This document shows positions 1 through 11,700 of a stretch of 64,000 nucleotides of DNA, in pieces. The stretch spans positions 12,353,501-12,417,500 of the forward strand of contig JALJCS010000024.1 in the NCBI GenBank assembly GCA_023055355.1. Direction: 5' to 3'. The position numbers were made by a program, and so were the translations under genes. This DNA is from Agelaius tricolor. Lineage: Eukaryota; Chordata; Aves; Passeriformes; Icteridae. The notes beneath the pieces were generated by a model. It did no database searches, was not told the origin of the DNA, and saw nothing but the letters and a program-made list of their open reading frames with translations. Position 1 is the first letter of the stretch, and each line of letters begins with the position of its first letter.

Positions 1-3000
1 TCCATAAACTAAAAAAAACAAACACTAAACATTCAAAGATGGTTTGTAAAGCCAAAATAACTGGTGTTTGAAATTCCTGATACCACATTTCCAGGCAAAA
101 ATAATGCCAGGTTGATATTTTCTAACTATTTTCTCTGTAGAAAAAGTTTCACATAGTTACTTGACCTTCAAAAATGCCTGAAAACAGAATACATTTTGGG
201 GAAGTCTTTTAATTTCTATTAGCAATCTTCTGTTCCTGATGTGGGCTGGCTGTTGGGTGATTTTGTCTCCACCCTGATCCTGTGGAGGGTCTAAACAATA
301 GAATGAGGCTTTCAGATTTTCAAAGTTAACAATTTCACCAGCCTCTTTAGACAAAGGAGGGCTTTCAATTTTCATGCAGACCATTCAGCTTCCCTGCTTT
401 TGCTCACCCTGGTGACATGGTTGTTCTCTTTGGATGGAATATATCTAGTCAGATCCTTTCCATTAGGAGAGGTTCACAGATATCATGATAGCCATGTAAG
501 GGTTCAGACACTGTTTCTGTAACAGCTGTAACAGATTACACATCTGGACATATATGGATAACACTAAAGCAGTTCTGAGAAAAATCCTTCCAAAAACTTT
601 TTGCATTTACTTCCTAAATATATTAAACCATTTGCAAGAAGTCTTGGAATGCAGCTAAAAATTCATATTTAAATAAGTCATAGAAATCTTTAAAGGCAGT
701 ATCAAGTATTTTTGTTCCCTACATAAATTTTACCAATAAGGAAATCAGAAACAATTTGGCAGGAATGTTTTAAGACAATGCCATCATAACCTAATACCTT
801 ATTACTTACAGAAATAAACTATGTATCTTGCTTGTTCAGTAAACAAGAAGCCTTGACCTTTCCTGCCTTCATTGAGGATCTGCCTTGATGCTCTTGGCCA
901 GCAGCTGACTGGATATATGAACAAAAACTTGAGTTCTTGCAGACTGCTGCTCAGTTTTATAATCATGTTTGGTTCCAAAGGTTATAATCACATTTAGTTT
1001 TCCAGAAGTTTACAGTAACCTTCTCCCACCAGTTATATAACTTAGGTGTGTGTGATGGAAGGCACTGTGAAAATCTGCCCTCATAGCCTCCAATAACTCT
1101 GGAAGTTGCACAGAGGGTCAGGAGAAAGTCATGGTTCTCAGAGCAGATACAAGGTGTCCAGCATAGCTTAGTTTTATCTCCAGACATGTTCAGACATGTA
1201 AAATCACAGCAAATTTTGTTTGCTGGCCTTGAGTTTGCTACACAGAGGAATTCTCCTTCTCCAAAAGATCTTCATGATAATTGCCCAGTCATAGTCATAC
1301 AGATTTTTTTAGTAAAGCTTCTCTTTCTTGGGTAGCTCTTAAAGGTAGTAAAACTAGTAGCAGGAACTCTAACTGCATGAGTACTCTTTGATACAACTGA
1401 TAATGGATCCAGGCTAAAATAAAACTGGTGGTTAAACTCTTCAAGTCTGACTTTACTGGTGAAGACCATTTGAAAGTAGGGGACCCCTTGATATTCCAGC
1501 AGCAAACACTAGCAAATGCACAGAAACTGTTTACAGCACGTAAATAGTAGTCTCCAAATAGCCTGGGTAGAATCTCTCTTTTTTTTGCTTGAGGTGACTA
1601 TCTGGTGAGAGAAGTTTCCTGGTTGAAGGGAAAAAAAATTTAAGCCTGAGGCCAGCATGGAAAGCTTCTATGTCCAAAGAAAACCTTCAGCTTGTTTTCT
1701 AACTCCCACTGTCAACAGCCACTTCTTTCACTGCTTTTAGTAGAGGATGTAGGCTTCTTTCAACATTTTTGCATCCTGTTGGTTGTGATGAGCCAGCTCT
1801 TTTTGGAGGTCAAATATGCTATTTTGAATAACTTAACACCTCCCTGGAAAACCTGTCTTCTCTCCTTACCTCACAGAGTTAATAGCAGGCACGTTATTAT
1901 ACATATATAATAGTCTACTTCAGGCATGCTCCCAATACCCTTTCGGCTTCTCAAAGTGTTAAAAATGTGGAAAGCAGCTTTTGGACCTCTTAAAATGAAT
2001 GATTTTCAATATGTTCCTGAACTTAAAGGGATTATTTCATCCAAAAAAATCTCAATTTTATTAGTTGACCTTCAGAAGCTCTGGAGTTTTGCATCCATGC
2101 CCTCATGATAAAGTGCCCACCATAGCCATAGGCATGGTGAAGCCTCTCACTCAAACAAGGTTTGGGTTTGACATCTTCACAAACTTTGAAACAAATTTTC
2201 ACTCCTAACTTATCATGAAGCCTTACCTGCACCAACTGCTGCTGGAGTTAAGTGAGTTCATGTTAGCTTCCTACATATGCTTGACATCTGGGTAAGGAAT
2301 ACACTTTCTAGTGATTTTTGGATGCCTTCTGCTTCTGTACTTAAAGTTTGTCTTTCTGCAGTGGAATATAAATGTGTAAAGATTCACATTCTTCTGCACT
2401 CTTGTTTTATGCTGCTTCTTTTTTATTAACCTAAGAAGACTGCAAGAAAAAGAAATTATCAAGTGATTATGTCTCAGACCATTACATTTTCCTGTGTTTT
2501 TTGACAGTTTTTTGCATTGCATGAAAATTCAGGTTCTTTCATAATGATCCTATTTAACATTTTTTACCAATTTATATCTAGTTTTGCCTCAAAATCAGTA
2601 ATAATCATATTTATTTTTATATATATTATTATTTACAATATATTTGTTAAATGTTATAATTAATTTTAATGTATTTTATATTGTTTTTTAATCACAGCTG
2701 ACCACTATAGAGTCATCAAAAAAGTTAGAGTACAATAATTCTGTAATGGAAAAAACGAGGCATAAAGTTATATTAGGGTATTATGTCTTGAAACTACAAT
2801 GTCTTCTTAGGCAGAATCACAGCTTCTTTATTCTGTGGGAATGCATTACCAGTTCACCTCAGAGAAGGAAAAGGAATATTATGTGGATGTGTGTGCCAAG
2901 AAATTAAAGACTCTATGTATTAAGATCAACTTTGAAACTTCAAAACAGCATATTTTATAGACAAGTTTGGAGACATTTCCTCTGAAAGATAAAAGCAGAA

Positions 3001-3600
3001 TTGTACATAATATTTTGTGTTTCAAAAAGTTATTTATTTCATTCACAGTTAGATTTGAAACTTGCTTTCTTCTTAAGGTTGTTTATGACCTGATAAGGTA
3101 AGCAGAATGCAATAGACATGTAGCATCACCAGAAACAAAGATGGCTCAACAGAGAAAAAATGATTTGTATTCACATTGGAGTGGAAAATCGAAGCTGAAA
3201 GTTTAATATTCCCATAGCAGTAGCCACTCTTTCAGAAGGATTTTTAATTTAAAAAGTCTCAAGAAATAACTAAGAAAACCCCTAGCAAAAGAGTAAAAAT
3301 CCAGACAAAGGTCCTATCTGTTTGCCTTTTACTCCCCATAATCCAGGCATTGTCTGCAGCTTTCTTCCAAATACCTGTACTCTTAATGAGCTGCTGCACA
3401 AATTCCACTTTCACTTCAATTTAAGAACCAAAGCAAGCAAGGTGAACCTTGTCCAGTATCTTGGAGCCAGACAGGAGATCAGATCTCTTTTAATGTTACA
3501 TACTACTTCAAAGAAGATATTTTATCATGATAAAATTGTGATAACTGAATCACAGCCCTTCTGTTTAGATGTATATATGCATGTATGTAATTGACCACCT
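1..3600. other. Unannotated AT-rich unique sequence
   Basis: I see no gene, RNA or recognisable repeat in this stretch. Open frames are all below about 90 codons, occur on both strands and show no domain. A very AT-rich block lies at about 2560-2695 and is listed separately. The sequence looks like intronic or intergenic vertebrate DNA. Confidence 0.6.
2560..2695. other. Very AT-rich block
   Basis: This is a run of almost pure A/T with many ATTA, TATT and AATA words and only scattered G or C. It lies within already AT-rich DNA. Such blocks can act as matrix-attachment or nucleosome-poor sites, but nothing here proves a function. Low complexity alone could explain it. Confidence 0.5.
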
Positions 3601-3639
3601 TTTCATGATAGATTTTACTCTATACTTCTGCACTGCCTG

Positions 3640-4880
3640 TATTTTTGCTTAAATCTTTCATCCTTGTTGAATAGACTTTTTAAATAAGCTACATCCTTCA
3701 GGCTGGGAAGTACCACTACTCCCTTGGTTTCTACTTGTTATACTTTTACCTGGATATTTAACACTGGCTATGCTCAATGACCTCTGTTCTGATCTGGAAT
3801 ACCTCTTGTGCCTTTGTGTTCACTGCCTCCTTTTCCTACTTCAGAGGACAGGTACTACATTTGCTCTTTTGTTGTCTGCAGGTGCCTCTCCCATTTTATG
3901 AAGTCTCAGAAATAGCCAGTACTGGCTTTAAGATTTCTTTAGTCACACTCATATAACATTTAATCAAATCTAGCCAATTTGAGAGCAGCCTTTTTAGCTA
4001 TGCACTATGCATTTCCCTTTATATATTCCAGCCTGAGATAGAATCCTTTTAGCTGCCAGTATTAATTGTGCTAGTCCTGTACTTCCAGTTGACCTTTTTA
4101 GTGAGAACTGAGTAATAAAGCCACTAAACACTTCAGGCTTTTCGGTGTCCTTCAGTGTCCCTCCCTGCTGAGCAACAGAGAATATACCTTCCTGGTCTTA
4201 TCTATTCACTGCTGATATGATGCTTTCCTGTGATTTCTGTGTTTCTTTCTCTTCACATCTCCCTTTGTGCCATGAGCACTGATACTTGTTCTCATGGGCT
4301 AGTATCTACCTCATCTCTGAGTTTCTTGAAGTCAGTCTTCTTCAAGTGCCAAAAGGTTTTGTTTGCTGCTCCCTTCCCTGTGAATCACAGGCTCTTCAGT
4401 TTTATGGTGGTTCACTCTAAGTTGTTCCTCTGTCATGTTCTTAATCAGTTCTGCCTTATTACTTAAACAAGACCACTCTCCTGATCTTTAACACATAAAA
4501 AAAGAAATGTTCATAATGCACTCAAAGCGCCTGTTGGTCACTTCTTGTCCTCCTTTCTCATTAAGTGACAGGGTAATGAGTTGCCCTGGCACCAGTGCAT
4601 GTTTCAATGATTTAGTTTGTTGCTTACAGAAAGCCAGGGATGGCTGGTTTTCTGGCTCGGATTTTTACTTCCACTATTAAATCACTTCTGGATTCTTTTA
4701 TCTTCTAAAATATTTCTTGAATGGTAACCTCTGGGATGTCATTAACATCATTGTGTCACAGCTGAATGTTAACTCCACCCTTTTTGCATGCCTAAGTAGG
4801 CTTTCATCTTAACATGTTCAGTGAGATTTAATTCAGGAGAGCTAAACAGTCTGACTCCAGACAGCTCAGGCCATTGAGTC
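3640..4880 (-). mobile_element. Old CR1/L3-like LINE relic, ORF1-type (antisense)
   Basis: On the minus strand this region has the order of features expected of a decayed CR1-superfamily ORF1. The clearest block is at 4741-4776, which read in reverse gives V-N-I-Q-L-stop-H-N-D-V. This resembles the hydrophobic-then-GTND block of the SGNH-esterase-like domain found in CR1 ORF1. An in-frame stop and the lack of any long open frame show it is dead. The outer limits are approximate. It could instead be unique sequence with chance similarity. Confidence 0.33.
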
Positions 4881-6920
4881 TGATGCCCATGGCTGTTATC
4901 TTTTTGTAGTACAGAAAATGTTGGCAACATCAAGAGCACAGGGTGATGGAACAGATACTGTTCTCACAGCAACCATCTACACTTTAGATAGTTCATTCCA
5001 GTCACATTTATTTCAGCTGGGAAGGTTTTTAAGAGCTCTCTTGGAGTCAACTATGTTGGTTTGCCTAGAATAACATTTCAGGATGAATCACAGTGAAGGT
5101 TGCCAAATGTTTGCTTGAAACCTATGAAGTTTCTGGGGTTTTTTTGTCAGTTAGTGGCTATGTTTGAGCATTATTCCTAAGATGGAAACCTGGTCAGCAT
5201 TTCACAGCTTGAAATACAGACTTCTCTGCACCAGGGTTCAGTTGCTTCAGTTGCTATGGTTCCCATCACTGCTAATTCATTACCAGAGACCAGAAAAACA
5301 GATAAATTAGAATATTGTTGTTCTGGCATAGGTAACAAGAATCTAATGAGAATATGAGACTGACAGGGAAGAAAAATAAATAAAGAGCTATCATTCTTGG
5401 TCTCAGGTTACTTGAATATTTCAGAATAACAAGGTATCAAAATTCTTAGAAATGTAAAGGAATAGTCTAAGTAATTACTCAGGTGGACTGTAAGAAAATA
5501 ATCTCTATTAATTTATTGATTAATATGCTTAATTTAACTAAATAAATAATGTCTGAGAAAAGCAATCCTTTTTTTTTCCTCCAGAATTCTTTGTAGACTT
5601 TTCTGTGTTTCTCTGGGGTCCCACACTATGTATTAATAACAAACAGAAGAGAATAAAGTATATTGTGTTTTCCTACAAAGCTTAGTATATACAAGACTGA
5701 CCTTAAGGCATGAATATGATCAAAGATTATAAATCAAAATAGAAAGTACTCTCGTTGGTGGAATATTAATTAGTCATGAAGGTGATACTGCATCTGTGCT
5801 TGCAATGTATTGTTCTCTGTAGCACCTAGAAGCTGTGGCTGAGCCTGGTCAACATTGTGTGATGTATTCACACAACACAAACCATGTGATAGTTTCCCTA
5901 AAAGATTTTATTTACAGTTTAAAAGCAAAAGAGGCAAAAGTAAAAAAAGAAACAAAACTGAGCAATGAGATGAACTCAGTATTATGTGGCTGATGAGTGG
6001 TGCCAGATTGTAAAGAGTTCTCCTGTCTCTGTGCAGTGGGAAAAAAATGAAATGTGAAAGTTGAAACAAAGCTCATTCCCATTAGCTTTTTTTTTAGTGA
6101 AAGCTTTCTCTTAAAAGTGGGGTTTTTTCCCCCCTTGATCATTTTGAATAAGTCAGAAATATAAATTAATTGCCCTTAGATAAGAAACTGGCATATGTTT
6201 TTGTCCCCAACACAGGAACTCATATTTGATTCTTTCTATAAGCCTTCCCTCAGTTTTTATGAAAATACCATTTAAAACCTCTGTCCACAGATGCTTTTTC
6301 TCCTCACTCAGTTGATCCTGGGGTACAGAAAGATTTCATTCCCCTGTAGGCTCTACACTTTTTCTCCACTGATGAGATATGCAAGTCACTTCTGATTCAA
6401 ATCAGGCACTGCCTGTAGCCTGCTCATACTGCTGCTTGTTAGTCTTCATCTGGGCTGTGTGGCTCTCTTGGGAACCCAAGCAAATCTCTTCAATCAGAGA
6501 TGGTACAGACCAGAAAACAGTTCTTTAGTGCCTGGTAAACATCACTGGCTCAGAAACTCTTCTGTAAATAGGAACCATTTTGCTTAAGAAGTATTTTTCC
6601 TGTATAGGGATGAAGTGAAGTAACCTGTGGCATTTCATTAATCCTTTGTGATATATGAAATTGTATTTATCACCAATCTATAAAGAAAATTATTACCACA
6701 ATGATGGTCCTTTGCAAGAAGGAGATGAGAAATAATAATCCCTGACATGGAGGCATAGGGACCCAGCTGGGAGAGCTGTGGAAGTCAGCTGTGGCCTTGA
6801 AACCTCATCAGAAGACATTTGTTTGCTTTATCAGGGACAAGAACGATCATTTATTTTATACTTTCTTCCCAATTTCCAGGATTTTATAGACTATCTAAGT
6901 TTTTTCCAGGATGATGAATC
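4881..6920. other. Unannotated unique sequence
   Basis: No gene, structural RNA or clear repeat is visible. Several short poly-T or poly-A runs occur, for example near 5568-5578 and 6085-6095. Open frames are short and appear on both strands. Confidence 0.6.
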
Positions 6921-6924
6921 CATG

Positions 6925-7845
6925 TCTATTTGAATCTTGCAAGAAGAAATCATGTCAAACTCTTTTAACTGGCTGAGGGATAAGGAAGAAACCATAGAAG
7001 CCATGTATCTTACAAAGCCTTTTGATACAGCTTCACATAAAACTTTCATAAGCAAGTCAAGAAAACTAAGTGAAACTGCTACAGGGTGGATACAAAGCTG
7101 TTTTTAATTTAATGTCAGAATAGAAGGACGTCTAAGTAGATTTCAGCCAATTTGTCCTGAGCCTAGCCAATATTTTCACTTATGTCTTGGATGAAGGAAT
7201 AGAACATGAGTTTATTAGATCTGCAGGTGATCCAGAATCATCCAGGCTGTAATGAGATTGAAGAACAGGATTAAAGTGCAAAATGATCTTGATAAATTGA
7301 AGAAATGTTCTGAAAAAATGGGACTCAATTCAATAAGGACAAGTACAAAGTTATATATTTTATCAAAGATTATGAACTGAACAAATACATAATGAAGAAC
7401 AACTCTCCAGGAAGCAGTTTGGGAGAGGAGGACCTGGCAAGAACAGTGAGTCACTAACCCAAAACACCATATTACTGTTGAAAAGCAATATTATTGGGGT
7501 GCATGAGGTACTCAGGGGAACATCATATAGAAATGAATCTTTCTGTGCTAGTCAGCATTGATAAAATTGTCTTTCTTATGGTTCAAGAAATACAGGAAAA
7601 GAGAAAAAGAAAGCAGTGAGTTGGAATTAAGGTATGACCAATGAGGAAGGGTTTTAAGAAATAGATTTTTTTAAGTCTTGAGGAAACCACAGAGAAGTTC
7701 AATAGTGTTTAAATATATAAAATAACTCTGCAAGGAGACAATAATCCTTTCCTTGTTACTTGTGAATGGGCTACTGAGTTTTAGAGAGAAATGAACTCTC
7801 TGGGAGAACCTCTGAAGCAAAAAAGTTCAGGGTAAATGTTCACTC
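6925..7845 (+). mobile_element. Old CR1-type LINE relic, ORF2 (reverse transcriptase) part
   Basis: The plus strand carries a heavily decayed stretch with the layout of the 3' half of CR1 ORF2. It includes a 'lysine/alanine-F-D' type segment at about 7013-7025, where codons read K-P-F-D-T. It also has a block at 7211-7234 reading F-I-R-S-A-G-D-P, which aligns with the F-A-D-D catalytic region of LINE reverse transcriptases. Frames are broken by many substitutions and indels, so the copy is dead and much older than the CR1 tails at 31830 and 48640. It appears to run up to the SINE at 7846. Both ends are approximate. Confidence 0.5.
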
Positions 7846-7972
7846 ATTTCACTGAGTTGGAAGGGACCCACAAGGATCATTGAGTCCAACTCTTAAGTGA
7901 ATGGCCCATACAGGGAGTGAACCCACAACCCTGGTGTTAGCACCATGCTCTGACCAGCTGACTCAGAGTCAG
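7846..7972 (-). mobile_element. tRNA-Ile/CR1-tail SINE (TguSINE1-like)
   Basis: Read on the minus strand, the element starts with a tRNA-like head at about 7972-7902. A degraded pol III A box lies at 7965-7954 (TGAGTCAGCTGG). It is followed by the anticodon-arm-like GCATGGTGCTAA, a B box at about 7923-7913 (GGTTCACTCCC) and the acceptor-end TGGGCCAT. This order and wording match tRNA-Ile (its GTGGTGCTAATAAC arm is shortened here). The head is fused to a CR1-type 3' tail at 7901-7846 containing GGACTCAATGATCC and TCCCTTCCAACTC. A tRNA-Ile head on a CR1 tail is the architecture of the passerine TguSINE1 family, which uses CR1 machinery in trans. The head lacks its first few bases and has a small anticodon-loop deletion. 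I did not find clear target-site duplications. Confidence 0.85.
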
Positions 7973-10240
7973 TGTTGGGTAAGACTTTATGACATAAAGG
8001 ATAGTAAACCACTGCAGTAACTTGAGAAAATGAAATCAATATCACTTGAGCTTTTTTTCACAAAGAAGTCTAAGAAATATATTTGTTAGACAGAGGTCTA
8101 TCAGGATACTTTAGATATTCTTGATCCTTTTTTCTGATGGATGGATTCTGATGTCTGCCTGGTGTACTTCTCATCCCTGTTTCCTTGCTGATCTATGCAC
8201 ATAGGTAGAAACCTGCAAGCTAATAAGGAATGCAGTATAGAGTAATGATACAAGCTGGCAAGATGTTTGCAACATTTTTCTGCCTAGATAGGATATGTTA
8301 ATTTGCAGCTCTGAAGACTCAGCTCTGACAATATTCCATCTTGAGCTGAAAATGGATATAAAACATGTCAATCTACCCAGTAAACAAACAGGCACCTCTG
8401 TAGTTACTCTCTTCAATATCTTACACATTAAATGGATTTGATTAATAGCAAATATTACAATTTATGTCAGCAATGAGCTACAGCACAGCTAACAATACCT
8501 CTTGCTGAACATCTACTTAGTACTATAGAGTTGCTTTCTAATTCCAAGAAGAACGATCTACTCCTGGATCTCCAAATGAATTTGGATAAGACCCAGCATT
8601 GATGTTACCAAATTAACCACTTCAATTTGATCACCCCTAAACTAAGCAGGTCTCAGAATCACAATTACATTTAATACATTCAGTGGAAGAATGTTAAACA
8701 CAAGATTACTAGGGTTTTGAGGAGTATGCATGCACACAGCCAAGAACCTGTCAGCAGTCCTCTTTGTTTTCTCCAAGAGACATGCTTGCTTCGACAGTGC
8801 ACCCCTCGATTAATTCTGGGGGAGACTGCAGTGTGAGACTTTCTTTCTTTCTTTTGAGTCAAATCACCATCATATGACCTCAGAACTTGCACATTTTCTT
8901 TGTTCTGAATTTCCTTGGGACAGTTGCTTGTGTTGACGGAGCTGCTGCCTCCTGAGAAGATGAGATGGACCAGTGGGATCAGTAGGACAGGGAGCCTTCA
9001 GTGTGTCCCATGATACAGTCACAACGTGGGGTCCTGCTGATCCCAAAACAGCAGCTTTCTCAGTTGAGCTGAACGAAAAGTATACAAATAACCTTATTAG
9101 CATATTTAAAGGCTCTGAGAAAGCATTTCGATTACAAGTACACTTTGTTTAAAAAAAAAAAAAGCTACAGTTATCTCCATCAATCAAATCAACACACAGA
9201 GTATACGGTCAATACTTGTACAAAGTACTACCTGCCTACAAACAAACAAATCATATCTCTACTCTGCCACACAAGAATGAACTTAAATCTAATGAATGAA
9301 GAAACCAAGGAAAAGACAAGAAGAACAGGACTTCTGTAAAAGAGAAGTGAAAATTATGTTAGTCAAGAATTCTGTCACATTGGTACAAGACCATACGCTT
9401 GAAACCATGATTTATACATTAGTTGTAAAAAGATGGAGAAACAACCATTAGAATTAAACCAAAACTTTTAGACTTTGGACAGTTGTTTTCTAAAGCATGC
9501 AAGAAGTCTGGTGTTCCAGAGGCACTGAGATAGTGAGGATTGAGATGCAGTGATCTTGTAGGGTCTGATGTTTTGCTTCCTAAATTTTACAAAAAATATT
9601 AGGATTTGAATGTTGTAAACATTTACCACAGCTCCCTGCCTAATGTAGTCCATAGGATTTTCTGAATTAACTTCTCATTCAGACCCACTAGCTACAGATG
9701 AAATGAGGGATGTTTCTTGGAAAAAATAATCCAGTTACTCTGACACCACCACAGCACACACTCCCACTGAACTACCAGATGTTATACATGGTAAATTGTT
9801 CCAAATATCTGTTCATGCTTAAACTTTGAATCTTTATTCTAGTCTGACTATGTCTATCTGACAGCTAGGGAGCTTTTTGATGATTTGTCTGATACATTGA
9901 TTGGCAGTCTATTTTCAGAATTTTCTTTCTTTTAGAGGTTCTTGCAGGATACAATGAAATCATGCTGAGCCAGCTCATATTTTCCATATAGCAAATTGGT
10001 CCATTAAGATAGCAAATACACAGGGTTTGTTCTGTTTACACAGGACAAAGGCAAAAAAGTCAGTCACTTGGCTCTCAGTACGCCTCAGCTTTCAAATTTA
10101 TAATTATTGCATTTTTATCTTGCTTTTTGCATTACAGAATGTTCATCTTTAAAATTAAAAATTTCCAAGGACACACCAGCGATGCCAAAGTTGACAATTT
10201 ATCACACCTAACTGAAATTGACCCTCACACCATAGCATGT
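7973..10240. other. Unannotated unique sequence
   Basis: No supported gene or repeat. A run of 13 A lies at about 9150-9162. Short open frames at 8680-9103 on the minus strand have no recognisable domain. Confidence 0.6.
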
Positions 10241-10249
10241 ATTTTTGTC

Positions 10250-11700
10250 ACACACTGTTATAGAAAGAATCTTAAAGATCCTCTTGTGTAGTTCCACAGT
10301 GTGATCTAGTGATCTATGTCAGACACTAGTGCTCCACTCAATGGTTTTTGAGATTTGTTGTACAGGTATTCAAGATCATTAGTCATGGAGAAGTCATAAT
10401 AATTTTCCTTCCTCTTTTTCCACAACATTCTTTCCACATAGAACTTGTAGTTTTAAAATTCCAGTCAAATATTGCTGTTTTAGTACCAGTGACTAAAGCA
10501 TGATCCTAAATGAGCAATTCAAATTCTTCCTGATTATTACACAGAATCCTGATATTTATGTAGAGATATATTGATGTATAAAGTATGGTTTTTGTTCTGT
10601 CCCTTGAGAGTTTGCTTAATTTTGGGACCTTTCTCTTGATTTGGCATGAAATGAATACCATTTGTCTTCAAAACCTTCAGACTTCTGGAAGTTTTCCATT
10701 TTTTTAAACCAGCCTCTTCCTCAGCAGAAAGCTTCTTCCATAATGCAATGGAAATCCTGAACATTTTTCATACTTCCTCCACTGTGGGCATCATTTCTTT
10801 ATAGAATATAAAGACTCTCAGTTATTTGACTTGAGATTCTCCAGGGATAGAGGATCACAGTGAATTGCCTCACTACCAGGCCCCTTGAATTTCTTCATGT
10901 GTTATCACATACAGAAGTGTCATTTGTACTAATGTGCAATTTCACTAGTGGAAATTTTCCTGCCAACCACAAAATGCCTTTCCAGAATGATGTCATGAGA
11001 CTTGGCTCCAAGAAGAGAGCACAATTTGTTATTGTCTAGTCTCCTTTACAAGCTGTTCTTTCCATTCCTTTTAGCTCGGTAATCTTGGACTAAAGGGTCC
11101 TTCTTGGACCCAGCTTTAGCATCTTGCAAGTGGCCATGAAAGACAAGCTCATGTTCCTGTTGTGCAGTTCCCAGCTTCATTTGACCAGATGAATCCACAA
11201 AGAAATCCTCTGCAGTTTCCACTCGAAGCTTGTTGTACTTGGATATTTCTAAATGTATATAGTTCTTCTTAGCTATCTCCTTAGGGTCTGCAAGCATTCT
11301 ACTTCCCTGGGTTTCCACCATATTCACTGTCACCCATTTTACCTCCAATACTTATGAAATCCTCCTTTTCTGTTTTGGCATCCTCTCTTCAAATTCTTTG
11401 TCCACCTTGATTCCAGCTGATCAAATACTATCTGGCCTTTCTTTGATTTCCTGATGTTTTCTGGCATCTCTGAGGTTTCATGGCCAAGTCAGCAGCTTTT
11501 ATTGCATATGGAAAGAATATCTTCTAGTTTTAGCAAGCAAAGGAAGCACAGCACCAAGTTCACCTCTTTTCACAATGGAAATAAATATTGACAGTGTGTA
11601 GGGCAAAAACTACTCAACTATTTTCTAAAACTCTTTCCAAATACTCCTGTCTGCTGCCCTTCTCCATCCAATCACAAAACCAATCCAGGCTTCACAAAGT
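10250..11700 (-). mobile_element. Old CR1/L3-like LINE relic, ORF1 (antisense)
   Basis: The minus strand has two fairly long open pieces, at 11348-11046 (100 codons) and 10764-10537 (75 codons). Both are hydrophilic, rich in K, E and Q, and separated by a region with stops. Between them, 10945-10916 in reverse reads V-K-L-H-I-S-T-N-D-T. This closely resembles the V-x-V-H-x-G-T-N-D block of the SGNH-hydrolase-like domain of CR1 ORF1. An upstream piece reads like the 'GA+xRD' motif that precedes it (minus strand around 11010-10980). I infer an ancient ORF1 relic. The edges are not sharp. The 100-codon frame could alternatively be a chance ORF or a remnant of a retrocopied gene I do not recognise. 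Confidence 0.42.

Noticed and set aside
7902..7972. A functional tRNA-Ile gene on the minus strand
   Set aside because: The anticodon arm is shortened, the first bases are lost and the sequence continues directly into a CR1-type tail, so it is a SINE head and not a working tRNA.
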